Part shown: piece after piece, positions 35,365-44,842 of the stretch
Position numbering within the stretch: position 1 is the stretch's first letter
How the letters are laid out: every line of letters starts with the position of its first letter
Assembly (NCBI RefSeq): GCF_000014885.1
Contig: NC_011566.1
Span: 3,887,501 to 3,951,500 of the forward strand
Direction of reading: 5' to 3'
Length of the DNA: 64,000 nucleotides
Source: Shewanella piezotolerans WP3
GTDB taxonomy: Bacteria > Pseudomonadota > Gammaproteobacteria > Enterobacterales > Shewanellaceae
Translations under genes and position numbers: made by a program
Notes under the pieces: model-generated
Databases searched by the model: none
What the model saw: only the letters and a program-made list of their open reading frames with translations
Told to the model about the DNA's origin: nothing

Positions 35365-36270
35365 GTGCAGTTTTTAGCTGATTTTCAGCCTAGTAGATAT
35401 AGAAAAATGTCTTTCATTATATTATCAACATTGCTTTGGCTTGCTTGGGCTTTGTCATTTGACTCTAGCTTAGAAGTGACTTGTAATTATTTCTATTTTT
35501 TGTTTTTAGGCATTATCGGAGCCATATTTGCCAACACCACTGGAGCAGGTGGAGGTGTGATATTTATCCCTATTTTTAACTCACTAGAATTAAGTGAACT
35601 TCAAGCTCTCTCCACATCTTTCGCCATTCAATGTTTTGGTATGACAGCGGGAACATTGACCTGGTGGAGATATTATAAAGAAAAGATAAAACACGGTTCA
35701 CAGCAAATCTCTTCTGAATGGTCACAGTATCCAATCATTTTAAAGTGTTGCATACCAGCGTCTATTGCAGGCCTATGGCTTTGTCAATTAGCCAACCTTC
35801 AGCCCCCACAATCGATGCCCTTTACATTTGGAGTCTTTTCCATTGTTCTCGGAGTTATATTGGGGCTCAACAGCATTTATCGAAATAAGTACTCAGGTGA
35901 TCAGGTTTTATCAAAGAAGGGCCTATATACCATAGTACTTGTAAGCTTTTTAGGTGGGATCATAACTGGTTGGCTTTCTGTTGGTGTTGGTGAGCTGATA
36001 GTCATATATTTACTATTAAAAAGAACAGCACCAATAGTCGCTATAGCCGCAGGAGTAACCGTATCAGCAGCTACGGTTTGGGCCAGCGCATATATTCATT
36101 TTACTCCATCAGCTCAAACCTATTTTCAGATTGTTCTCTTTGCTGGGCCAGGAGCCATTCTTGGTGGATTATTAGCTCGAAGAATCGTAACGTTATTGTC
36201 TATTAAAAATCTGAAACTAGTTTTTTCTTGCTGGATTATCAGTAGTGGAATTTTTATGTTACTGCTATAA
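35365..36270 (+). CDS. TSUP family permease (TauE/SafE-like)
   Basis: About 301 aa. The start is uncertain: GTG at 35365 is used because a GAGG motif at 35350-35353 would overlap a GTG at 35353; TTG at 35359 is also possible. Eight or nine transmembrane helices with two half-repeats: GIIGAIFANTTGAGGGVIFIP early and GGIITGWLSVGVGELIVIYLL late. These are the paired motifs of sulfite/sulfonate-type exporters (TSUP). The substrate is unknown. It is the first gene of a plus-strand run with a SapC-like gene and a halogenase-like gene and has a NagR-type operator upstream. Confidence 0.8.
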   Translation: MQFLADFQPSRYRKMSFIILSTLLWLAWALSFDSSLEVTCNYFYFLFLGIIGAIFANTTGAGGGVIFIPIFNSLELSELQALSTSFAIQCFGMTAGTLTWWRYYKEKIKHGSQQISSEWSQYPIILKCCIPASIAGLWLCQLANLQPPQSMPFTFGVFSIVLGVILGLNSIYRNKYSGDQVLSKKGLYTIVLVSFLGGIITGWLSVGVGELIVIYLLLKRTAPIVAIAAGVTVSAATVWASAYIHFTPSAQTYFQIVLFAGPGAILGGLLARRIVTLLSIKNLKLVFSCWIISSGIFMLLL

Positions 36271-36304
36271 CCAACTAAAATATAAATAAAATAAGGAATT
36301 CAAC

Positions 36305-36994
36305 ATGGAAGCAGCGTACGTAGCTTTAAATAACAAAGAGCATCAAAATATTCGCATAAAAGACATGGACAATTTTGAAGAGTTTAGCAATGATCATATG
36401 GCACCATTAATGGTGCAAGAGTTCATACAGGCTTCTGCATCTTTTCCCATCATCTTTACCAAAGATCCAAAATCAATGCAGTTTAAAGCAGTTGCTTTAT
36501 TCGGACTCACCCCCGAGACCAATCAATTTGTTGTTGAAGGAAAATGGACTGCACGCTATCTACCAATGGTACTGCGAGGTCAGCCTTTTATTGCTAGAGA
36601 AAATGAACAGCAGAGCATCATGATAGGTTTTAACAGTAACTCAAAGCTTGTTAACACAACTGAAGGCCATCGCCTTTTCGATGAAAATAGTGAACAAACT
36701 GACTATCTAAAACAGCAGGTCGCCTTCATGGGCAAGATTGCCGAATACCACCATATAACATCTTTATTTATAAAGCATTTAACTGACAATGAGTTACTGC
36801 AGCAAAAAGTGCTAACCATTAAAGGGTCTAATGGTAAAGACCATAATATTCAAGGCATTTACACCATAGATGAAGAACGCCTTAAAAACCTAGCCGATGA
36901 CAAGTTAGTCATGTTTGCCAAGCAAGGGTTATTTGGTCCTATCTACGCTCATTTATCCTCTTTAGGGCAAGTTGATTTATTAATAAAGTCATAG
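36305..36994 (+). CDS. SapC family protein
   Basis: 229 aa, cytoplasmic, no signal peptide. Features of the SapC family (PF07277) are the central stretch FPIIFTKDPKSMQFKAVALFGL, the NQFVVEGKWTARYLPMVLRGQPF block and a C-terminal helical part. Family members are regularly found beside TonB-dependent receptors and tryptophan-halogenase-like genes in Caulobacter, Xanthomonas and marine gammaproteobacteria; their activity is not known. It lies 35 bp after the permease gene with AAGGAA before the ATG. Confidence 0.82.
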   Translation: MEAAYVALNNKEHQNIRIKDMDNFEEFSNDHMAPLMVQEFIQASASFPIIFTKDPKSMQFKAVALFGLTPETNQFVVEGKWTARYLPMVLRGQPFIARENEQQSIMIGFNSNSKLVNTTEGHRLFDENSEQTDYLKQQVAFMGKIAEYHHITSLFIKHLTDNELLQQKVLTIKGSNGKDHNIQGIYTIDEERLKNLADDKLVMFAKQGLFGPIYAHLSSLGQVDLLIKS

Positions 36995-37052
36995 TTAATT
37001 AGCGCACCCTAACACAAGGTGCCAACGATATGTTTATGGCGGGAGTATTTTG

Positions 37053-38558
37053 ATGAAAATAAAACCAAAAAGCATCGTTATTGTTGGAGGCGGCACTGCT
37101 GGATGGATGGCAGTAAATAGCTTACTTTCTTCATGGAGAGATACAGTCAAAATCACTCTTGTTGAATCAAAAGATATCGGCATTATAGGGGTTGGAGAAG
37201 GCTCCACCCCTTATTTGAAACAATATTTTAGCAGTTTGGGGATTAAAGAGTCAGAATGGATGCCAGCGTGTGATGCTACTTACAAAGCGGGTATTAGCTT
37301 TCCTGATTGGTCTACAAAAGCTGGATATGAAAGCTACTTCCACCCTTTCTTTTCCAAACTGGATCTAAAGCCAGCAGATCTCTTTTTTCATAATAGCGGA
37401 TTAAGAAGAAGAGGAGTAAAGGTTGACGCTCTACCTAACCATTACTTTGTATCTTCACAGCTCATAGAGTTAAACAAGTCACCAGTGCCTAAAATTGACC
37501 TTCCATTTGATGTTGATTACGGCTACCACTTTGACTCCGCCAAGCTAGGTAGGTTTTTAAAGGAGAGAGCATTAAAACTAGGGCTTACTCATGTCATTGG
37601 CAACGTTGCAAGTGTCGAGACCTCCGTTGACGGACATATAACAGCCGTCAATGTAGAAGCTCAGCAGTCACTTAACGCGGATTTTTTCATCGACTGTAGC
37701 GGATTTAAAGGTCTACTTGTTAATGAAACATTAGGCCTGTCATTTTGCAGCTATAAAGACTCCCTTTTTAATGATGCTGCAGTTGCTATACCTACCAATT
37801 TAGCGTCGCATACTGAGGTTCCTGCTCAAACAGTTTCTAGAGCATTAACCAACGGTTGGTCATGGAAAATTCCGTTAACCTCACGATGGGGCAATGGTTA
37901 TGTGTTTAGTTCAGATTTTATTAGCCCTGATAGTGCAGAAACTGAATTACGAGCTCATCTTGGGTTATTAGATGCTGATATCGAAGCTAGACACTTAAAA
38001 ATGCGTGTTGGACGCCTAAATCAACATTGGCATAAAAACTGCCTAGCTGTTGGGCTGTCACAAGGGTTTATTGAGCCACTAGAAGCGACTGCATTAATGC
38101 TGATACAATTTACAATCGAACGCTTTATTAGTAGTTTTGAAGACGAATCAAAGTCTGATGAATTGACTAAAGCTGACTACAATAAAGACTTAAACAAAAC
38201 TTTTGATGGTGTCAGAGATTATATTGTTGCTCACTACAAGTTAAATAGTCGTAATGACAGCACTTATTGGCAAGCATGCAGAGAAGATGCACGAACACCA
38301 GATTCATTAGCTAATTTAATAACGATATGGGACAACGGTGGCGACTTTGAGAGTGCGCTTAAACAACAACAAGACTCATTGATATATTTACGCCCATCTT
38401 GGTATTGCCTTTTTTCAGGGATGGGACGCTTTCCATCTACTTCCATCGAAGACACTCAATCAGTCCCCGCATATAGAGCAAAGGAATATTGCCAAAAAAT
38501 AGCAAAAAAATATTTTATCAGCCATCAAACCCAACTAGAAAAAATTTATCAAAACTGA
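37053..38558 (+). CDS. Flavin-dependent tryptophan-halogenase-like protein, copy A
   Basis: 501 aa from the ATG at 37053, 7 bp after GGGAG; the TTG at 37050 is rejected. The FAD-binding GxGxxG-type motif VGGGTAGWMA is at 11-20. Lys78 in ATYKAGISF matches the catalytic lysine of PrnA-type halogenases. The diagnostic W-x-W-x-I-P occurs as GWSWKIP, and GFIEPLEAT carries the conserved Glu. Length is near that of PrnA. Free-standing members near TonB receptors have mostly unknown substrates. It ends at a terminator shared with copy B, which converges on it. Confidence 0.88.
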   Translation: MKIKPKSIVIVGGGTAGWMAVNSLLSSWRDTVKITLVESKDIGIIGVGEGSTPYLKQYFSSLGIKESEWMPACDATYKAGISFPDWSTKAGYESYFHPFFSKLDLKPADLFFHNSGLRRRGVKVDALPNHYFVSSQLIELNKSPVPKIDLPFDVDYGYHFDSAKLGRFLKERALKLGLTHVIGNVASVETSVDGHITAVNVEAQQSLNADFFIDCSGFKGLLVNETLGLSFCSYKDSLFNDAAVAIPTNLASHTEVPAQTVSRALTNGWSWKIPLTSRWGNGYVFSSDFISPDSAETELRAHLGLLDADIEARHLKMRVGRLNQHWHKNCLAVGLSQGFIEPLEATALMLIQFTIERFISSFEDESKSDELTKADYNKDLNKTFDGVRDYIVAHYKLNSRNDSTYWQACREDARTPDSLANLITIWDNGGDFESALKQQQDSLIYLRPSWYCLFSGMGRFPSTSIEDTQSVPAYRAKEYCQKIAKKYFISHQTQLEKIYQN

Positions 38559-38565
38559 TAAAAAT

Positions 38566-38601
38566 ATAAACAAGCACAATAGTAATTATTGTGCTTGTTT
38601 T
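38566..38601. terminator. Bidirectional terminator between the two halogenase-like genes
   Basis: A 13-bp perfect stem AAACAAGCACAAT / ATTGTGCTTGTTT around AGTAATT, flanked by AT-rich tails, between convergent genes. Confidence 0.9.
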
Positions 38602-38604
38602 ACA

Positions 38605-40113
38605 TTAAGCGCTATAAATTTGGGCTAATTGCTCTTTGTGCTTAATAAACCCTCCAGCCTTTATTAAACATGCCTCTTTTGCCCTTTGATGATTGCGCTT
38701 CCCTGCCCTAAGAGAAGGCTTATTTGATTCTTGGAAGTGGTTCATTCCAGCTAAAATACAATACCAAGATGTTTTAAAATAAACTTGGTTATGAATATTT
38801 TCTCGTAACACTTGGTCAAAGTTACGGTTGCCAATCCAACCATCTAAAATTGATTTAAGCTCTTTAGATTGAGAAACGTTAGCCCTACAATCTTTCCAAT
38901 ACTGCGAGTCATTACGACCATTAAGTTTATAATGTGCTTGCAAATAATCCCTAGTACCATCTATAAGTGAGTTAATATCACTATTAAATTCCTGCTGATA
39001 TTCTCGAGTGAAACCTGACTTTTCATAAAGCTCTACAAAATTCTCAATACTACGTTGGATGATATTAAGCATTGGGGCTTCGAGTGGCTCTAAAAAGCCT
39101 TGTGAGAGTCCTATAGCAACGCAGTTGTTCTTCCAATGCTCGCTTATCCGCCCAGGAGTCCAACTCAAGTGCAGCGCTTTCACTCCTTCAGCTTTCTCTC
39201 CTAAATGATGCCTCAGCTCAAGTTCTGCCTCTTCAGGTGATAGGTACTCTCGACTATATACATAGCCATTACCATATCTGCTTGCTAAAGGTATATGCCA
39301 CACCCAGCCATTACTGAGTGCCTTTGAAACCGTTTCAGAAGAGAGCTCCTCATTGCTATCAATAGCTGTCGGGATCGCAACAGCACTATTATTAAATAGT
39401 TGAGATTGATAACTAATCATCTTCTCACCTAATGCTTGTTGGATCAGCAGTCCTTTAAACCCTGAACAGTCAACAAAGAGATCTGCGTTCAATTCGCCAG
39501 TGTTCTCCGTGATAACACTACTAATATCCCCCTTGCCATTCAATCTGACATCAGACACTTTATCGTCTACGAGCTTCACACCTCTTTCAACGCCTTTTTT
39601 CTTTAAAAATTCACCTAACAATCCAGCGTCGAAATGATAGCCATAATCCAAACGCTGACTAACCTCTTCTTTCGCAATTGGAGAACGACACTGCATAGCA
39701 AGTTTGGAGGTGACAAAAAAATCATCCGGATGTGCATCAACATCCATTCCCTCTCGGCGAAAATTAGCATTTGAAAAAAACAATGGTACTTGAGGACTAT
39801 CAATATAGGAGTAGAAAGGGTGGAAGTAGCTGGTTTTCTGCGGCGCAGTTATCCAATCGGGAAAACTTATGCCACATTTGTAAGTCGCATTTGCGGCTTT
39901 CATCCATTCTGACTCATGGATACCTAAACGATCGAAAAAACCTTGGAAAAAAGGTGTTGTCCCCTCTCCAACCCCAACAGTGCCAATCTTTGTTGATTCA
40001 ACTAATGTAATAGTGCAATCTAATTTGGCCCATCTATGTGACATTAAATTTGCAGCCATCCATCCAGCAGTACCACCACCAACGATAATGATATGACGGG
40101 GCGGGATATTCAT
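38605..40113 (-). CDS. Flavin-dependent tryptophan-halogenase-like protein, copy B
   Basis: 502 aa, colinear with copy A. VGGGTAGWMA is at 11-20, Lys79 in ATYKCGISF, W-x-W-x-I-P as GWVWHIP and the Glu in GFLEPLEAP. The residue after the conserved Glu-Ala is Pro here and Thr in copy A; PrnA has Glu-Ser-Thr at that place, so substrate pockets may differ. The upstream gene is the TonB-dependent receptor, 140 bp away with a terminator hairpin between. It may therefore be read from its own promoter or by readthrough from the receptor. Confidence 0.88.
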   Translation of the reverse strand: MNIPPRHIIIVGGGTAGWMAANLMSHRWAKLDCTITLVESTKIGTVGVGEGTTPFFQGFFDRLGIHESEWMKAANATYKCGISFPDWITAPQKTSYFHPFYSYIDSPQVPLFFSNANFRREGMDVDAHPDDFFVTSKLAMQCRSPIAKEEVSQRLDYGYHFDAGLLGEFLKKKGVERGVKLVDDKVSDVRLNGKGDISSVITENTGELNADLFVDCSGFKGLLIQQALGEKMISYQSQLFNNSAVAIPTAIDSNEELSSETVSKALSNGWVWHIPLASRYGNGYVYSREYLSPEEAELELRHHLGEKAEGVKALHLSWTPGRISEHWKNNCVAIGLSQGFLEPLEAPMLNIIQRSIENFVELYEKSGFTREYQQEFNSDINSLIDGTRDYLQAHYKLNGRNDSQYWKDCRANVSQSKELKSILDGWIGNRNFDQVLRENIHNQVYFKTSWYCILAGMNHFQESNKPSLRAGKRNHQRAKEACLIKAGGFIKHKEQLAQIYSA

Positions 40114-40185
40114 ATTCTAACTCCTTAAAGTCGCATGATTAAATCTAGAAAATGCTATATTTTACTTTCTATACCATTGTACTAA

Positions 40186-40216
40186 TAAAAAAAGCCAGTC
40201 AAGTGACTGGCTTTTT
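40186..40216 (-). terminator. Terminator after the TonB-dependent receptor
   Basis: GCCAGTC / GACTGGC stem with AAGT loop (40194-40211), A-run before and T-run after; works on both strands. Confidence 0.9.
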
Positions 40217-40253
40217 ATTACTTTCTACTTAGCAATCATTACTGAATATAGGT

Positions 40254-42977
40254 TTACAAACGGAAGCTTGCACCAAGGTAGTAACGACGACCGTTTGAAC
40301 TTTGAGTTCCACCTAAGCGAGCACCGTCTGAATCACGCTCATAATAGTTTTCCCAGATTTCATTGGTAAGGTTTAGCGCTTCGAAAGAAATAGTAATATT
40401 TTCCGTCGCATTCCAACTTAGCTGTGCATCCACTTGCTGTTGCTCATCACGGTACTGGTTACCAATCTCTGTTTTAGCAAGGAAGTATTCGCTACGATAG
40501 TTATAGTTAACGCGTGCACTAAACAGATCATCCTCGTAATAAGCACCTAAGTTATATGAATTTTTAGAAGTATTTGGCAACTCAACATAACTATCTCGTG
40601 TCGCAGCAACAACGCTACCATCTGGATTGGTAATCAATACAGCTTCAGTGACTTTAGCATCAGCCACATCAGTGTAGGTGTAGTTAACATAACCACCAAA
40701 ACCATTATCAAATGCATGCTGCATTTGGAATTCAACACCGTCAATAGATGTATTACCACCATTAACTGGTGTTCTTAGCTGGTTAATCTGTTCACCTTCA
40801 ATTACAGCTGAAACAGTTGTTGTATAAATGAAATTGCTAATGTCTTTCTTAAATGCTGTTAAACCAAGTACTGATTCAGGAGTGAAATACCATTCAGCAC
40901 CCAATTCATATTGAGCAGCTGTTAATGGCTCTAAGAATGGGTTACCAGCAGAACCAGAACTAGTCTCAGGAGTTAAGTTAACCGCTGGAGCTAGCTGGAA
41001 TGGTGCAGGTCGAGTTAACGCACGACTTGCTGCCGCACGTAAAATAACATCTGATGATAAATCATAAGCAATATTAATACTTGGCAACCATTCAGAGTAG
41101 TCACTTTCATACTTTACAGGGTCACCTGCAACTGTACCTTCTGAGGTTGTATCCGTTTCAACATAACGAAGACCAACGTTACCACGTACGCCTTCAACAT
41201 TGAATTTTGCCATTGCATAAAGTGCACTGATTTTCTCTGACACGTCGAAAGAAGAGCTTCCTTGGAACACGTCCGTATTACGACATAGATCAGTACTAGT
41301 TGCGGTACACTCATCAACGGCGTATAGCGCTTTATACATAGTGTCACGGTCAGGCATAAAGTAGCTTTGTGATGGCATACTAGTATCTGCGTGATCTACA
41401 TTGACCATATCACCTGACCAGAAATCACTTGCAGGGCCTAAGCTACCAGCGCCTATTGGGTCTAAACCAGCAAGATCAGTCTTCCAGCGATTTTGTTCCA
41501 TTGAGCGGTCACGGTACTTACCACCTACTTTTATTTCTTCCACACCACCAAAGTCAACATACCAAGAATAATCTAACTGTGCGTACGTTTCTTTATCGGT
41601 TGTTTCATTCAATTGATCAAAAATACCACCTAACCACATTTCATCACCAGGGTTAGTCAACCATGGGCTAGCTCCAGTGAAATCGATAGCTGGTGCAGTT
41701 CCACCTGGGTTGGTGAAATCAAATGCAGCTCGAGGATCAGTAGCATCTACCCAAAATTCAGTAAAGAAATCTCGGTTAGTACCCTTACCTTCAGTCATAC
41801 CCAATTGCCAATGTAACTTGCCAGTTTCTAGCGAGTAATTACCATCAAAATCGATAACTTGAGTCGACATTTCAGAACCGTCACGGAAAATATTGTCGTA
41901 AGCCATATGACGAGCCCAACCTGGGCGGTTTGGCAGACCAGTTACATCAAGGGAATCAACAATACCGTTAGTTACTGTACCTTCGTTAGTATCTTCACCC
42001 AAGAAAGCAACACCACGGAATGGAATACCGATTAAGTTAGAGTTAACGTTATCAGCTTTCATTGTCGAACTAAGGTAATGCAGCGTCATATCAAGTTCAT
42101 CAGTTGGCGCCCATTGAGCAGTCACGTCATAACCGACACGTTCGCGCTCTTGCTCGAACAATGCAGAACCAATCCCCCAAGGAGTTGCGCCTTTTTCATC
42201 AGCTCCCTTTGGTGGCTCCATTAGTGGGTCAATACGTTCAATTGATGGTCCAAACCAACCGAAATCTTCAGTCGTTTCACGACGAACTGAACGTTTCTGA
42301 TACGATGCAGAAACTAACATACCAAAAGTTTCTTCTTCGTTTTTCCAGCTATACAGTCCAGAAAGACCCGGATCCCACTCTTCAGAAAGGTCGCCGTATT
42401 GGCCTTCTACAGATGCGTTAAAAGTGTTTGCTTCTAAATCAAGCGGCTTACGGGTGTGTAAAATAACGGTACCACCAAGAGCACCTTCATCAATATCCGC
42501 TTGAGATGTTTTGTAAACTTCCAACCCTGAAATCATTTCAGATGCTAAAAGTTCAAAGTTAAAGTTACGGGTAGCATCAGAAAGGACAAACCACTGACTA
42601 GTACCAACGGCTTGGCCATTCAACAATGTTAAGTTTTGGTCTGGCTGAACACCACGAATAGTTACGCCTTGACCTTCACCAAATGTTCTATCAATAGTAA
42701 CGCCAGGAATACGTGCTAGAGTTTCTGCAACGTTTTTATCTGGGAACTTGCCGATATCTTCAGCTGAAATTGCATCAACCGTTCCGTCGGCAAAACGTTT
42801 AGAGTTCAAGTTGGCAGCTTGTGAAGCACGAATACCACGCACTTCGATTTTTTCAATATTTTCATCTGCAGCTGCGGCATCGGCATCAGCCGCCATTGCA
42901 GACATAGAAAAAGCACTTCCAAGCAGAAGCGCTATGTTTGTAGCTAGTACAGTTTTCTTAAAAGTAGATGGTCGCAT
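40254..42977 (-). CDS. TonB-dependent outer membrane receptor (TIGR01782-like), candidate chitooligosaccharide/GlcNAc receptor
   Basis: 907 aa. A signal peptide (residues 1-29) ends in SMSAMAADA. A plug domain covers about 60-190 with DAISAEDIGKFPDKNVAETL, IPGVTIDR, IRGVQPDQNLTLLNG and EGALGGTVILHTRKP. A barrel of about 700 residues ends in the aromatic-rich C-terminus YYLGASFRL. This large Caulobacter/Xanthomonas-type receptor group takes up oligosaccharides. A full NagR-type operator 61-76 bp upstream of the ATG ties it to chitin/GlcNAc use. Alternative ligands (for example a halogenated or aromatic compound) cannot be excluded. Confidence 0.9.
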   Translation of the reverse strand: MRPSTFKKTVLATNIALLLGSAFSMSAMAADADAAAADENIEKIEVRGIRASQAANLNSKRFADGTVDAISAEDIGKFPDKNVAETLARIPGVTIDRTFGEGQGVTIRGVQPDQNLTLLNGQAVGTSQWFVLSDATRNFNFELLASEMISGLEVYKTSQADIDEGALGGTVILHTRKPLDLEANTFNASVEGQYGDLSEEWDPGLSGLYSWKNEEETFGMLVSASYQKRSVRRETTEDFGWFGPSIERIDPLMEPPKGADEKGATPWGIGSALFEQERERVGYDVTAQWAPTDELDMTLHYLSSTMKADNVNSNLIGIPFRGVAFLGEDTNEGTVTNGIVDSLDVTGLPNRPGWARHMAYDNIFRDGSEMSTQVIDFDGNYSLETGKLHWQLGMTEGKGTNRDFFTEFWVDATDPRAAFDFTNPGGTAPAIDFTGASPWLTNPGDEMWLGGIFDQLNETTDKETYAQLDYSWYVDFGGVEEIKVGGKYRDRSMEQNRWKTDLAGLDPIGAGSLGPASDFWSGDMVNVDHADTSMPSQSYFMPDRDTMYKALYAVDECTATSTDLCRNTDVFQGSSSFDVSEKISALYAMAKFNVEGVRGNVGLRYVETDTTSEGTVAGDPVKYESDYSEWLPSINIAYDLSSDVILRAAASRALTRPAPFQLAPAVNLTPETSSGSAGNPFLEPLTAAQYELGAEWYFTPESVLGLTAFKKDISNFIYTTTVSAVIEGEQINQLRTPVNGGNTSIDGVEFQMQHAFDNGFGGYVNYTYTDVADAKVTEAVLITNPDGSVVAATRDSYVELPNTSKNSYNLGAYYEDDLFSARVNYNYRSEYFLAKTEIGNQYRDEQQQVDAQLSWNATENITISFEALNLTNEIWENYYERDSDGARLGGTQSSNGRRYYLGASFRL

Positions 42978-43399
42978 CTCGTTTCCCTTCCATAACTTAT
43001 TTTATTTTTTTATATCCATAACCATTCCCCAACCGGAATGACAACGCTGTCATGTCTAGAACAAACATTACACAATATTTAACAGCTGCGCCACAACAAA
43101 ATAACTGATGCGACAATTATCCACGTTTAAAACAACATGCAATCACAAGTAAAAACATTATTTAAAAGCAAATACAAATAGTTACGGCAAACTCAGAGAA
43201 TAAGGCTAGATGCTATATTTTTTTTAATCTTGCAAAAAAATTCAAAAAATCGACCATCGATGATTGCTAATTATCTAAAAAGTTCGCACTATACGGCTAA
43301 AATCGATAATAAATACTGCCATCCCGCACTCGATTGTTAACGAGGCGTTATAGATAAAGTGTTATTGTCCAGCTCTCTAATTAATGAGAAAACAGCTTT
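42978..43399. other. Divergent regulatory region between the receptor and nagR
   Basis: Very AT-rich. It holds one NagR-type operator (43038-43053) near the receptor side and none near nagR. This suggests the regulator is not controlled through the same motif. No gene seen. Confidence 0.6.
43038..43053. promoter_or_regulatory. NagR-type operator upstream of the TonB-dependent receptor
   Basis: ATGACAACGCTGTCAT, full consensus, 61 bp before the receptor ATG. Confidence 0.88.
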
Positions 43400-44413
43400 A
43401 TGAAAGTCACGATTAATGATGTCGCTAAACACGCTGGCGTTTCGATTAAGACCGTCTCTCGCGTTACAAATAACGAGCCTTCGGTAAAGCAAGCAACGAT
43501 TGATAAAGTTAATGACGCGATTCAAGCGCTAAATTACCAACCGAATCTTGCAGCTAGAAATCTCGCGGGAACAAGTTCTTATGTCATAGGGTTTATCTAT
43601 GACAACCCAAATGCCTACTATATTATCGATATGCAAAATGGAATTTTGTCCGCTTGTAAGGATCTTGGCTATGAGCTACTCATCCACCCTTGTGACTCCA
43701 AGTCTGCAGATATATGTGAAGAATTAATAAAGCTAGTGAAACATAACCGTTTATCAGGGTTAGTACTTACGCCACCTTTATCTGAAGATCCGGTGATACT
43801 GGCTGCGTTAGATGAGATTGATGCAAGCTACGTTCGTATTATTGCAGGAGAGAAAGTCAAAGATAACAATGGATTAGCAGTTCTAGTCAATGATAAATCA
43901 GGCGCTATCTCGATTACACAACACTTGATCGATCTCGGCCATAAGCGCATAGCTTTTCTTAGTGGTGATGAGCAACATGAATCAACGAAAGAGCGACTTG
44001 CAGGGTTTAAGCAGGCGTTAACTAATAATGACATTACTCTCGATGATAGTTTAGTCATTGATGGACAATATTCTTTTGAATCGGGTGTAGAAGGAGCCAA
44101 GCAGCTACTTAGTCAGTCAGATAAGCCAACCGCTATCGTTGCTTGTAACGATGAAATCGCAGCAGGTGCATTGTTCGCAGCAAGACTTGAGGGAGTTGAT
44201 ATTCCTGCTGATATTTCAATTGTTGGTTTTGAGGATAGCCCTTTCTCGCGCCAAACTTGGCCAAAATTAACCACTGTGCATCAACCAAATGAAAAGATAG
44301 CTCAAATTGCAACAGAGCTTTTGATTGCTAAACGTAGAGCGCAAGCCTCTGAGCATTCACGAATATTTGTTCCAGAGCCCGTTATTCGGGACTCATCAAG
44401 CTCACCGAAATAA
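43400..44413 (+). CDS. nagR: LacI family regulator, NagR
   Basis: 337 aa. The N-terminal LacI helix-turn-helix is VTINDVAKHAGVSIKTVSRV with the hinge helix PNLAARNLAG. A periplasmic-binding-like effector domain follows (about 60-330), including PTAIVACNDEIAAGAL and ISIVGFEDSPFS. LacI proteins bind even palindromes with a central CG, as in the five copies of ATGACARCGYTGTCAT here. The assignment as NagR (repressor released by a GlcNAc catabolite) rests on position and on Shewanella precedent. Confidence 0.88.
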   Translation: MKVTINDVAKHAGVSIKTVSRVTNNEPSVKQATIDKVNDAIQALNYQPNLAARNLAGTSSYVIGFIYDNPNAYYIIDMQNGILSACKDLGYELLIHPCDSKSADICEELIKLVKHNRLSGLVLTPPLSEDPVILAALDEIDASYVRIIAGEKVKDNNGLAVLVNDKSGAISITQHLIDLGHKRIAFLSGDEQHESTKERLAGFKQALTNNDITLDDSLVIDGQYSFESGVEGAKQLLSQSDKPTAIVACNDEIAAGALFAARLEGVDIPADISIVGFEDSPFSRQTWPKLTTVHQPNEKIAQIATELLIAKRRAQASEHSRIFVPEPVIRDSSSSPK

Positions 44414-44460
44414 CTAGCCTGTCTGGCGCTAGAAAATAAAAAACTAACATGAAACCTTTT

Positions 44461-44487
44461 GCCACATGGTTTTTAAAACCATGTGGC
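44461..44487. terminator. Long hairpin between nagR and glnB, possible terminator
   Basis: GCCACATGGTTTT and AAAACCATGTGGC are perfect complements around a single T. The stem is strong, but T-tracts on both outer sides are weak. It lies between convergent genes. Confidence 0.6.
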
Positions 44488-44503
44488 ATATAGTCGTTAG
44501 CCT

Positions 44504-44842
44504 TTAAACTGCTTCTTCGTTCTCTTCACCGGTTCGGATTCGGATAACGCGCTCAATATCAGTAACGAATATTTTACCGTCACCAATTTTTCCAGTTCGG
44601 GCAGTGTCGACAATCACATCTATCGCTTGATCCAGTTGCTCATCCTGTATCACTAGCTCTATTTTTACCTTAGGTAAAAAGTCGACCATGTACTCGGCAC
44701 CGCGATAAAGTTCAGTGTGTCCCTTTTGACGACCAAAGCCTTTGACTTCTGAAACAGTCATACCAGTAATTCCGATATCAGCAAGCGACTCTCGCACATC
44801 ATCTAACTTAAACGGTTTAATAATGGCTTCGACCTTTTTCAT
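44504..44842 (-). CDS. glnB: Nitrogen regulatory protein P-II
   Basis: 112 aa from the ATG at 44840-44842, 7 bp after AGGAG. A longer open frame upstream has no family similarity. It is the trimeric sensor of 2-oxoglutarate/ATP that controls GlnD/GlnE/NtrB. MKKVEAIIKPFKLDDV is the signature start. The T-loop with the uridylylated Tyr51 is ELYRGAEYMVDFLPK, and GKIGDGKIFV is the C-terminal PII signature. It could be GlnK, but no amtB is adjacent. Confidence 0.93.
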   Translation of the reverse strand: MKKVEAIIKPFKLDDVRESLADIGITGMTVSEVKGFGRQKGHTELYRGAEYMVDFLPKVKIELVIQDEQLDQAIDVIVDTARTGKIGDGKIFVTDIERVIRIRTGEENEEAV

